From NCBI GenBank assembly GCA_937930625.1, contig CALHBW010000511.1, forward strand, positions 1-5,210: a stretch of DNA of 5,210 nucleotides, given 5' to 3'. The notes beneath the pieces were generated by a model. It made no database searches, was not told where the DNA came from, and saw only the letters and a list, made by a program, of their open reading frames with translations. The position numbers were made by a program, and so were the translations under genes. Source of the DNA: an uncultured Saprospiraceae bacterium (GTDB taxonomy: Bacteria > Bacteroidota > Bacteroidia > Chitinophagales > Saprospiraceae). Positions 1 through 5,210 of the stretch are shown here, piece after piece. The number at the start of each line of letters is the position of its first letter. The stretch's first letter is position 1.

Positions 1-810
1 GAGAGTGGCTTTGATTATCGTGGGGCGCGGTTTTATGATGGGGATGTGGCGAGGTTTAATTCGCTTGACCCGCTGGCGGCGGATTACCCTGAGTTTTCGG
101 ATTATCTTTATGTGGCTGCAAACCCGCTGGTATTTGTTGACCCAACAGGTAAGAATAATGAAGAGGCACAAGATAATCCTGAAGAGTGGGATGGTGGCTG
201 GACAGAAAATCATCAATATCTTGCGGAAGTTTTTGGTAACTACGATTTAGCAGATGCTATCGGAAGCAATATCTTAACAAGAAGACAAAATGAAGTAACA
301 AATAATGATAATAGTATCCCCATTCCCCTGCCTGTTTTGATTACTATGATGACAGGACAACAGCGACATTTGACAGGACCGGATGCTGTTGGAGTGGAAC
401 TTAACCTAAGTGTTGTTGGAGGAATGGGTGCATCAAATTCTCCTGTTGGTGGTATTTTAATTCTAAGAGGACAAGATGCAGGACAGATAGTAGGTGTCTC
501 GGACGTAGGTGTTGCCTCTGGGCTTGATGTTTCTGTTTCCGTTGTTGGTACAGTATATTATTATAGTGGAGATGAAGAACAATTGAACAAATTCACATTT
601 GCGGGAATAAGAGGTGAGGCAAATGCTTCCGTAAGTGTTGCAGGTGTTGATATTGCAGCAAAAGGAATGTTTGCACCAGTAGATAATTGGCAAAATTTTG
701 TCTTCGGCATTGGTGCAGGAGTCGGATTATCTCCACCTGTTCCAGTAAAAATTACTGGAAATATAAATATCGGAACCACCATACTCTGGAATAGTTCAGA
801 AGAACCATAA
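1..810 (+). CDS. RHS/YD-repeat polymorphic toxin protein, C-terminal part with a variable tip (5' end outside window)
   Basis: The frame is open from base 1 to a TAA at 808-810, giving 269 visible residues; the N-terminus lies upstream, and the ATG at 46 is internal. Residues 1-51 are the RHS repeat-associated core: GFDYRGARFYD (3-13), SLDPLAADYP (21-30), Y35-x-Y37, NPL (41-43) and the closing DPTGK (47-51). In this family the core ends a large beta-cage shell, and what follows is an exchangeable toxin tip. Here the tip is residues 52-269. It starts acidic and polar (NEEAQDNPEEWDGGW), then from about residue 115 becomes glycine-rich with alternating hydrophobic residues and GxG turns, suggesting mainly beta structure. 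I see no recognisable nuclease, deaminase or ADP-ribosyltransferase motif, so its activity is unknown. Hand-counted GC is 50-53% over bases 1-120 and 33-37% over 241-360, as expected for a swapped tip. The RHS assignment is firm; a toxin role is inferred from the family. Confidence 0.9.
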   Translation, partial: ESGFDYRGARFYDGDVARFNSLDPLAADYPEFSDYLYVAANPLVFVDPTGKNNEEAQDNPEEWDGGWTENHQYLAEVFGNYDLADAIGSNILTRRQNEVTNNDNSIPIPLPVLITMMTGQQRHLTGPDAVGVELNLSVVGGMGASNSPVGGILILRGQDAGQIVGVSDVGVASGLDVSVSVVGTVYYYSGDEEQLNKFTFAGIRGEANASVSVAGVDIAAKGMFAPVDNWQNFVFGIGAGVGLSPPVPVKITGNINIGTTILWNSSEEP

Positions 811-891
811 AAAGATATTTATGGCAGTCAACTCATAAGAAATTCATAAACATTTTTTATAAATAAATACTAATTTACATAAGATTTAAAC

Positions 892-1194
892 ATGAAAAAG
901 ATAGTAATGTTGCTCCTTGTTCTATTTAATAGTTGTAACTTTGGCATGATTTCTCTGAATGAAGATATGAACTATGAGTTAGTAGTGGAACATTTTATTA
1001 TAAACAGAGGTGCCGTTTACATTAATGACTCTATCGTTATAACAAATTTAGATTTAGCTCCAGTTGCGTCAAAACACCATTTGTTTTCTAAAATTCAAAA
1101 AGGAGACAGGATTATAAAAAGAGCATATAGCGACACGTTGTATTTAAAAAACAAAAATATCAACTATGCGTTTTTGCTGAACTTTAATAACTGA
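892..1194 (+). CDS. Small putative lipoprotein, candidate immunity protein for the RHS tip
   Basis: Encodes 100 residues. The start is MKK followed by a hydrophobic run (4-12) and N-S-C15, a loose lipobox (F at -3, N at -2), so signal peptidase II processing at C15 is likely but not textbook. Residues just after C15 (NFGMISLNED) lack the immediate acidic export signal described for surface lipoproteins in some Bacteroidota, so a periplasmic-facing position is the simpler guess. The mature part is about 85 residues, mixed polar and hydrophobic, with a short KGDRIIKR stretch (70-77) followed by SDTLYL (80-85). I recognise no named family. It lies 81 bp after the RHS stop on the same strand, is very AT-rich (about 30% GC by hand count over 901-960), and is followed by a strong terminator. 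Small genes directly behind RHS tips usually encode immunity proteins; that role is inferred from position. No Shine-Dalgarno is visible. Confidence 0.75.
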   Translation: MKKIVMLLLVLFNSCNFGMISLNEDMNYELVVEHFIINRGAVYINDSIVITNLDLAPVASKHHLFSKIQKGDRIIKRAYSDTLYLKNKNINYAFLLNFNN

Positions 1195-1212
1195 TTTTTT
1201 TATTGCTGTCCC

Positions 1213-1268
1213 AAAAACGCCCGACTCACCCGCCTCTCAATCAAGGGCAGGGCGTGTCGGGCGTTTTT
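1213..1268 (+). terminator. Rho-independent terminator behind the RHS/lipoprotein genes
   Basis: A perfect 13-bp inverted repeat: AAAAACGCCCGAC at 1213-1225 and GTCGGGCGTTTTT at 1256-1268, around a 30-base loop whose ends can partly pair further (C1229-C1231 with G1250-G1252). The GC-rich stem ends in a T-run on the plus strand, 19 bp after the lipoprotein stop. The matching A-run on the left means it could also stop minus-strand transcripts that read past the other terminator. Confidence 0.8.
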
Positions 1269-1290
1269 CATAGTGTATCATGCAAGAGTA

Positions 1291-1338
1291 CTGCCTCCGC
1301 ACTACTACCCATACGGAAAAGCCCTACGCACCACATAG
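1291..1338 (+). pseudogene. Possible remnant of RHS core sequence (HYYPYGKALRTT then stop)
   Basis: Bases 1300-1335 read HYYPYGKALRTT in one frame and are closed by TAG at 1336-1338. A Y-Y-P-[YF]-G segment is a standing feature of Bacteroidota RHS proteins, a few dozen residues before the core motif seen at base 1 (established family knowledge). GC over 1291-1340 is 28 of 50 by hand count, close to the RHS core and well above the AT-rich flank. This may be the edge of an older or orphan tip cassette left behind by recombination. It is only 12 codons with no start of its own, so chance cannot be ruled out. Confidence 0.35.
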
Positions 1339-1374
1339 AATAAATACACCGCCAAAATTCCATTTTATTCAACC

Positions 1375-1412
1375 AAAAAAGAAACCCAACATTCAAAAGA
1401 ATGTCGGGCTTC
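1375..1412 (-). terminator. Rho-independent terminator of the PA-domain/T9SS gene
   Basis: Arms at 1381-1394 and 1399-1412 surround a 4-base loop, followed on the minus strand by a run of six T (complement of 1375-1380). Read as minus-strand RNA all 14 positions pair, 12 as Watson-Crick and two as G-U. Read as plus-strand RNA the same two positions become A-C mismatches, so the hairpin is built for the minus strand. It lies 82 bp after the stop of the gene at 1494-3236. Confidence 0.85.
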
Positions 1413-1493
1413 ATAATTTATTTTCAAATTTATAAAATAATTAAAAATAACATTTTGCAAAGCAAAAATTCTAATTACTCAATAAACCAATCA

Positions 1494-3236
1494 CTACTTC
1501 ACAGTCAACTTGAGTGCTTTACGTCCTTCGTCAGTAATCACATTGACAAAGTAAGTACCTGCGGCAAGATGGCGTACATCCATCGAGAATACTTGGTCTT
1601 TCACATTATTATGAACTTCGCTTTGGATGGCGCGTCCCATAATATCGAGCAAGTGAATCTGCACTGTTTCGGCAGTTTCCTTCAAGTCAAGTGCGATATT
1701 CACGGTTTCGCTTGCCGGATTTGGCATGAGCGTGACTTGTGAATCCTCAAGTTGTGGCAAGTTGGTATTAGTGATGATAGAAGTATTCAAACGAATAACC
1801 GGTGGGAAGAAACCTTCGTTGAAGAACCAGTCTGTACTACCGTTTCTACCAATTGAACCACCATGACCTGAAACAGAACCATCAGATTCGAGTATAGCTA
1901 CAGAGGGCGCAAAGCGGTCATCAGGAGTCGTACCAATAAACATGGTATCCGAACCTGTATATTCCAACAAGAGAAGGTATTCGCTGGCAGCATCAAGTAC
2001 AGGTGTTCCGCCTGTGCCATTGATGTCAAGTAAATCAACGGTAATCAACTCATTGTCCTCAACGTCTGAAGTAATAGTGTATGACTCAAAACCAACGATA
2101 TTGTCGATAGAAGTCTCTGCGCTATTGGCACCACCAAAAGCAAAGTCACCATCTTCGTCGATGTTGCCGTCACCATTAGGGTCGAGCTTGTAAAGGATGA
2201 TATTGATAGTTTCGTCAACGATATTTTGTGGGCTGGAAAGCGCAAATGTAGCAGAAATTCCTTCTGCTTGGTTGGCAATCGGGAAGATAGTTCCGTAAGC
2301 CCATTCACCTGCAATAAATACACCACCCGGTGTAGCATTGAAGTCATCATTTCCAAAAACTTCTTCTTCAGAAATTGTGAAAGTTCTGCTTTCTTCATTG
2401 ACACCATCTACATAGTTGCCAATGTCTTCACCATTATTGAAGAAACGGGCAGTATATTCACCAGCCATTGTAGGCGTGTAAGTACCCGATGGAGAAGTCA
2501 ACCACGAAAATCCGGCAGGAAGTGTATCTACCATAGCCATCATAGTGTCAATGATTGTCATGTTTCCGGCAGGGTCGGTGATTTCACACGAAAGGTGTAC
2601 ATTTTCCAATGGAACATCAGCTCTGTTCTGATGCCAGAAAGTAACATTCAATGGCTGTACTTGATTAAGCGGCGTATTTTTGTTGTATGCAATGGTAGAA
2701 CCACGTAAATTAAACTCATCTGTGAGCGTCACGTTTACTGTACCGTTCGCCATTTCTGCTTTGATTTGGTCGCAGAACTCAAGTGTAAGAAAAATCGCAG
2801 AAATCACCGGGTCTTCTGCGCCTTCCGGCGCACTCATATTGGTAATACCACCACGATCCGGGTCGCTTAATGGCGCATTATTACAGATAATGACGGCAGT
2901 AGCACCCACGTTTTGTGCATTGAGTACTTTATCAACGAAGTTACAAGTACCTCTGTCAATCAAAGCGATATTACCGAAAACATCGTCGCCATTAGTGATA
3001 GGTTCACAAGCGTCGGTTTCAGTATCGGCAGCAACGCCGTCCGTGATAGCAACCAAATCGCCTGAAACTGTACCTACGGTTTCGGGTCCGAAAATATCGT
3101 CACCCAGTTCTTCATAGTCACCGGCAAGGTCGGTGTTATTGATTCTAAGCACTGTTTGGGCAAAAACGCCACTAAGGCATAGTGCAAGAATAAAAGTAAA
3201 GCTTACTCTTAAAGCATTTGTAAAAGAAATTTTCAT
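1494..3236 (-). CDS. Secreted PA-domain protein with T9SS type A C-terminal sorting domain
   Basis: Encodes 580 residues. Residues 1-26 form a signal peptide (K2, hydrophobic core 11-24, cleavage probably at VFA|QT). Residues about 55-170 are a PA domain: NIALIDRGTCNF (89-100), then VDKVLNAQNVGATAVIICNN (101-120), with cysteines 77, 98, 118 and 155. A beta-sandwich-like segment follows (about 190-290). Residues 295-485 form a second beta-rich region with an acidic loop, DPNGDGNIDEDGD (352-364), resembling EF-hand or thrombospondin-type Ca sites. Residues about 495-580 are the T9SS sorting domain: LMPNPASE (503-510), LLDIMGR (529-535), LAAGTYFVNV (557-566) and KLTVK at the end. The protein should cross the outer membrane by T9SS, lose its tail and be surface-bound or released. 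PA domains usually accompany proteases or mediate interactions, but no peptidase motif is visible, so its substrate is unknown. The ATG at 3236 is the start that supplies the signal peptide; no Shine-Dalgarno precedes it. Confidence 0.93.
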   Translation of the reverse strand: MKISFTNALRVSFTFILALCLSGVFAQTVLRINNTDLAGDYEELGDDIFGPETVGTVSGDLVAITDGVAADTETDACEPITNGDDVFGNIALIDRGTCNFVDKVLNAQNVGATAVIICNNAPLSDPDRGGITNMSAPEGAEDPVISAIFLTLEFCDQIKAEMANGTVNVTLTDEFNLRGSTIAYNKNTPLNQVQPLNVTFWHQNRADVPLENVHLSCEITDPAGNMTIIDTMMAMVDTLPAGFSWLTSPSGTYTPTMAGEYTARFFNNGEDIGNYVDGVNEESRTFTISEEEVFGNDDFNATPGGVFIAGEWAYGTIFPIANQAEGISATFALSSPQNIVDETINIILYKLDPNGDGNIDEDGDFAFGGANSAETSIDNIVGFESYTITSDVEDNELITVDLLDINGTGGTPVLDAASEYLLLLEYTGSDTMFIGTTPDDRFAPSVAILESDGSVSGHGGSIGRNGSTDWFFNEGFFPPVIRLNTSIITNTNLPQLEDSQVTLMPNPASETVNIALDLKETAETVQIHLLDIMGRAIQSEVHNNVKDQVFSMDVRHLAAGTYFVNVITDEGRKALKLTVK

Positions 3237-3367
3237 AGAAATTCGGATTTAATTATTGTAGAATTAATAAATATGTAATCATTTGCTCTTACCTACATTT
3301 GAACGTTTTCAGATGTAAATTTGAAGAATAAAACTGTCTTATGGTCATTAGATATTTAGATTGGAAA

Positions 3368-3474
3368 GTTCAATTGTTAGCAGTAATGTATTTAATTACC
3401 GAGCAAAATTTAATTCAAAGTTAATAGAAAGAAATGATTTTTTATAATCCTTTTTGACTTGTTAACAATTGGAC
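3368..3474. repeat. Separated inverted repeat around the candidate promoter
   Basis: CAATTGTTA at 3371-3379 is repeated inverted as TAACAATTG at 3463-3471. Extending outward gives 11 matches in 12 (3368-3379 against 3463-3474). The copies are 83 bp apart and flank the -7 box at 3416-3423. Paired operator sites would look like this, but each half contains the self-palindrome CAATTG and the region is AT-rich, so function is open. Confidence 0.3.
3416..3423 (-). promoter_or_regulatory. Candidate Bacteroidota-type -7 box for the PA-domain/T9SS gene
   Basis: The minus strand reads TAACTTTG, a full match to the Bacteroidota sigma consensus TAnnTTTG. It is the only minus-strand match I found between the gene start and about 3500. 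It would give a leader of about 170-180 bases. No TTG is visible at the usual -33 position, and the AT-rich background makes chance matches likely. Confidence 0.25.
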
Positions 3475-3834
3475 GACAAAAGAATATTTTTTAACTTGTA
3501 TTAATCCTGTTGAAAAATGACATTCTTAATGAATGTTGTGTTTTTGTTATTTATAAAAAATTTATTTAAAATAAGTAATGGGTTACATCTTTAGTTAAAT
3601 TATGTATTTACGCTTGTTTTATGGGCAATTATTCTTCAAAAATAATAAATAATTTAAAATTATCGTTTATTTATTTTTATTCATTTATAATTATGTTTTG
3701 AAAAAAAACCAAAAATGACGTTCACTTTTTTGTGTTTCAGGGAATATAAGGGTGTAATTCAAGTTCACAGTTTATCTGCAACTTGATTTAGGAATCATCA
3801 TCATCACTCTTTTTAACCACTCAAATCATTAGAA

Positions 3835-4221
3835 ATGGCAGGCATAAGCACTCATGAAGCAAACCCCATACAAAGTATCACGGCAGACCGTTTTGAGTTA
3901 GCATATAATTTTACACTCAATAATCTGTGTCGCTCTGAGCAAGCCCTATCTATACACGTAAATGCTCCCTTACAAATCCTTCGTCTCATCTTGGAATCTC
4001 CACGCGATAATGCGAGCCATGCACTTGAGTTATGGTTATTCTGTGAGGCTCGAAAAATATTCAATAACATCAAAAGAACGGGATTGCGCCAAAAGGCAAT
4101 TCATCGACAAATTGTTCAGCGTTTTGTCATGCAATTAGCACCCGAAAAACGCCCAAACAAAGCACCATACATTCAACAACTCATCTTTAATATCCTTGAA
4201 AAAATGGGATTTGCGAGTTGA
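3835..4221 (+). CDS. Helix-rich hypothetical protein, 128 residues
   Basis: Runs from ATG 3835 to TGA 4219-4221. There is no signal peptide or membrane segment, so it is probably cytoplasmic. Amphipathic helices are suggested at about 17-52 (DRFELAYNFTLNN...LQILRLIL), 58-81 (ASHALELWLFCEARKIFNNI), 85-101 (RQKAIHRQIVQRFVMQL) and 110-125 (APYIQQLIFNILEKMGF). The middle and C-terminal part are basic (KR, RQK, HRQ, EKRPNK), which might suit nucleic-acid or protein contact. Two cysteines (32, 70) show no metal-site pattern. I do not recognise the family. The steady codon content and sensible amphipathic pattern support a real gene. It has no same-strand neighbour close by, and no Shine-Dalgarno is visible. 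The last codons (TTT GCG AGT TGA) lie inside the first unit of the palindromic repeat that follows, so the C-terminus may have been set by insertion or spread of that repeat. Confidence 0.65.
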   Translation: MAGISTHEANPIQSITADRFELAYNFTLNNLCRSEQALSIHVNAPLQILRLILESPRDNASHALELWLFCEARKIFNNIKRTGLRQKAIHRQIVQRFVMQLAPEKRPNKAPYIQQLIFNILEKMGFAS

Positions 4222-4299
4222 TACGGGTTGCGGATTACGAGTTACGAGTTATTTAAGAGGTTTTTTCGCGAAGCGAAAAAACCCGCAACCCGCAACCCG
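4211..4299. repeat. Palindromic intergenic element built from heptamers (TTRCGRG type) with a tight central hairpin
   Basis: The left arm has heptamer units TTGCGAG (4211-4217), TTGCGGA (4228-4234), TTACGAG (4235-4241) and TTACGAG (4242-4248). The right arm, read on the minus strand from 4299, is CGGG followed by TTGCGGG twice. CGGGTTGCGG at 4224-4233 pairs perfectly with CCGCAACCCG at 4283-4292, and equally with the copy at 4290-4299. At the centre an 11-bp perfect stem (4259-4269 with 4273-4283) closes a GAA loop. This is not an insertion sequence: there is no coding capacity. It could act as a bidirectional terminator or RNA-stabilising hairpin, or be a dispersed REP/MITE-like element. Confidence 0.75.
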
Positions 4300-4405
4300 A
4301 TTTACCCTGTCACATTATGCCGTTTTTTCGACAAAAAATGAGTGCTTTCATACCTACCTTGAGCATCGTTCTTTCAATCCAAAATAATGCGCTTACATAT
4401 CAAAT

Positions 4406-4519
4406 GAGTAAATGAGTGGATTAATAAATGAGTAAATGTTTCTAACTCCAAACAATAGAATACTATTCATTTATATATTTACCCATCTACTCATCTACTC
4501 ATTTATTCATTTACTCATT
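4406..4519. repeat. Inverted array of octamers (GAGTARAT) flanking a short spacer
   Basis: The left arm 4406-4437 is four in-register octamers: GAGTAAAT, GAGTGGAT, TAATAAAT, GAGTAAAT. The right arm 4477-4519 is five octamers and a partial, in reverse complement (from the 3' side): GAGTAAAT, GAATAAAT, GAGTAGAT, GAGTAGAT, GGGTAAAT. The spacer 4438-4476 contains a small hairpin, AATAG/CTATT (4454-4467). Because both arms are periodic, several pairing registers are possible. The array ends 9 bp before the ATG at 4529, so transcripts entering from upstream could fold over the translation start. Confidence 0.75.
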
Positions 4520-4528
4520 GTACTTAGA

Positions 4529-5194
4529 ATGGTGAAAATTACAAACGTCTTACTACTTTTTACTTTTATGGTGTGTTCGGGATTTACGTGGAAAGCATCG
4601 CACGATGCTGCTGCGAATGATATTCCTGAAATGGCACCTGATACGACTTATTTAAGACTCGAAACACGTATTGCAGAGGGCAACAACGATGTAGAAGAAA
4701 ACGGATTGACGGGCGATATTTATTTCAATAGCACCGACCTCGAACTTTGTCACGACAGAGGCAGTACCGGAAACCAAGCGATTGGATTGCGTTTCACGAC
4801 TATCTTTTTGCCGCCGGGGGCAGAAATTACGAAAGCTTATATTCAATTTACTGCTGATGAATCGGTGAATATTCCCGGTATGTTAACCATATCGGGCGAA
4901 GATTCGGCAGACTCCGAACCATTTCAGGCAGAACCATATGATGTATCTGCGCGTCCGAGAACTTATGCTTCGATAGAATGGATGCCAAATAATTGGCAGG
5001 CAGACGAAAGCACGGCTTTGCAACGTACTGCCGATATTAGCGAAATCGTTCAGGAAATTGTCAATAAATCTGACTTTACAGGAATGGATTTCGCCATGAC
5101 ATTTGTCATTGAGGGAGAAGGAAAGCATATCGCTAAAGCATACGAATTGAACCCACAGGCAGCTCCTATGCTTTATGTAGAATACGATTATTAA
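4529..5194 (+). CDS. Exported beta-sandwich module protein, 221 residues
   Basis: The chosen start, ATG 4529, gives MVKITNVLLLFTFMVCSGF, a clear signal peptide with cleavage probably near residue 23 (C16 lacks a proper lipobox). The in-frame ATG at 4436 would add 31 residues that are only translated octamer repeat, so it is rejected. The mature protein is one module: VEENG.TGDIYFNSTDLEL (55-73), AIGLRFTTIFLPPGAEITKAYIQFTADE (84-111), LTISGED (119-125), RPRTYASIEWMPNNW (142-156), ALQRTADISEIVQEIVN (163-179), and finally APMLYVEYDY. I recognise this order from beta-sandwich repeats in Bacteroidota and other bacterial surface or secreted proteins (GLRFxxxxxPxGAxIxxAYIQFTxDE ... QRTxDxSxIxQEIVN), where it is usually one of several modules. 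Here it stands alone, with no catalytic domain and no T9SS tail. Substrate or ligand binding is possible but not shown. Confidence 0.85.
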   Translation: MVKITNVLLLFTFMVCSGFTWKASHDAAANDIPEMAPDTTYLRLETRIAEGNNDVEENGLTGDIYFNSTDLELCHDRGSTGNQAIGLRFTTIFLPPGAEITKAYIQFTADESVNIPGMLTISGEDSADSEPFQAEPYDVSARPRTYASIEWMPNNWQADESTALQRTADISEIVQEIVNKSDFTGMDFAMTFVIEGEGKHIAKAYELNPQAAPMLYVEYDY

Positions 5195-5210
5195 TAGAAT
5201 TATTTGGCAT

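Larger units (their letters stand above)
3237..3834. other. Long AT-rich intergenic region between divergent genes
   Basis: These 598 bp separate the starts of the minus-strand PA/T9SS gene and the plus-strand 128-residue gene, and I see no convincing coding region. Hand-counted GC is 8/60 at 3541-3600, 10/60 at 3601-3660 and 10/60 at 3661-3720, far below the flanking genes. It should hold both promoters. On the minus strand one perfect TAnnTTTG box is visible at 3416-3423. No equally clear box lies within about 300 bp of the start at 3835. A weak hairpin (ACATTC/GAATGT, 3520-3536) precedes a T-rich run. Confidence 0.8.

Noticed and set aside
1..810. Assigning the RHS tip to a named beta-rich toxin family such as Ntox23
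   Set aside because: Only a general glycine-rich, beta-like texture is visible; I cannot verify a family match from memory.
2045..2407. Minus-strand open frame of 120 codons inside the PA/T9SS gene
   Set aside because: It is a frame-shifted shadow on the same strand. The 580-codon frame has a signal peptide, PA domain and sorting domain across this stretch.
2226..3117. Plus-strand open frames opposite the PA/T9SS gene (1401-1742, 1942-2193, 2226-2708, 2680-3117)
   Set aside because: All lie antisense to the well-supported gene, with no signal peptide or family resemblance of their own.
3159..3236. Lipoprotein signal at C20 of the PA/T9SS protein
   Set aside because: The residues before C20 (LAL) do not fit a lipobox, and the VFA|QT site six residues later is a good signal peptidase I site.
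3294..3323. TAnnTTTG matches on the plus strand at 3294-3301 and 3316-3323
   Set aside because: They lie over 500 bp upstream of the next plus-strand gene, have no TTG at the proper spacing, and are expected by chance in AT-rich DNA.
3513..3545. Hairpin ACATTC/GAATGT followed by a T-rich run, as a terminator
   Set aside because: The stem is 6 bp and AT-rich, and no plus-strand gene precedes it.
4322..4338. T6-CGAC-A6 mini hairpin
   Set aside because: It has only A-T pairs in an AT-rich context; too weak to call.
4196..4387. 63-codon open frame across the heptamer element
   Set aside because: It is mostly translated repeat (low-complexity, basic) and starts inside the preceding gene.
4406..4519. 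CRISPR-like array
   Set aside because: Units are 8 bases, contiguous and without spacers, and the two arms are inverted.

Overview
The window looks like a Bacteroidota chromosome segment, AT-rich overall. Four signs agree: an RHS protein whose core has the Bacteroidota-style wording (DYRGARFYD, DPLAADYP, NPLVFVDPTGK); a secreted protein with a type IX secretion (T9SS) type A sorting domain; no clear Shine-Dalgarno sequence before any of the four complete genes; and short-unit intergenic inverted repeat arrays. The genus cannot be read from the sequence.

Left part (1-1412). The window opens inside the 3' end of an RHS/YD-repeat polymorphic-toxin gene (+). About 51 codons of conserved core end at DPTGK, followed by a variable 218-residue, glycine-rich, probably all-beta tip of unknown activity. 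A 100-residue putative lipoprotein (892-1194) lies 81 bp downstream on the same strand and is the natural candidate for the cognate immunity protein. A GC-rich hairpin terminator follows (1213-1268). Next is a short GC-rich stretch that reads as a scrap of RHS core (HYYPYGKALRTT, 1300-1335), possibly the scar of an older tip cassette. A second terminator (1375-1412) serves the convergent minus-strand gene.

Middle part (1494-3834). A 580-residue secreted protein on the minus strand has a signal peptide, a protease-associated (PA) domain, beta-sandwich regions with an acidic Ca-site-like loop, and a C-terminal T9SS sorting domain. Upstream of it is a gene-free stretch of about 600 bp that falls to 13-17% GC. 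It holds one candidate minus-strand -7 box flanked by a 9-bp inverted repeat.

Right part (3835-5210). A 128-residue, helix-rich protein of unknown function (+) ends inside the first unit of a heptamer-based palindromic element. A second element, built from octamers arranged as an inverted array, runs to within 9 bp of a 221-residue exported beta-sandwich protein (4529-5194). The longest open frame for that last gene starts at 4436, but its first 31 codons are translated repeat, so the start is placed at 4529.

The genes do not form one pathway. The RHS tip and lipoprotein form a plausible toxin/immunity pair, and the others look like independent units. The points most worth following up are the unidentified RHS tip with its lipoprotein, the RHS-core scrap behind them, and the two side-by-side inverted arrays, one of which would fold over the start of the gene that follows.
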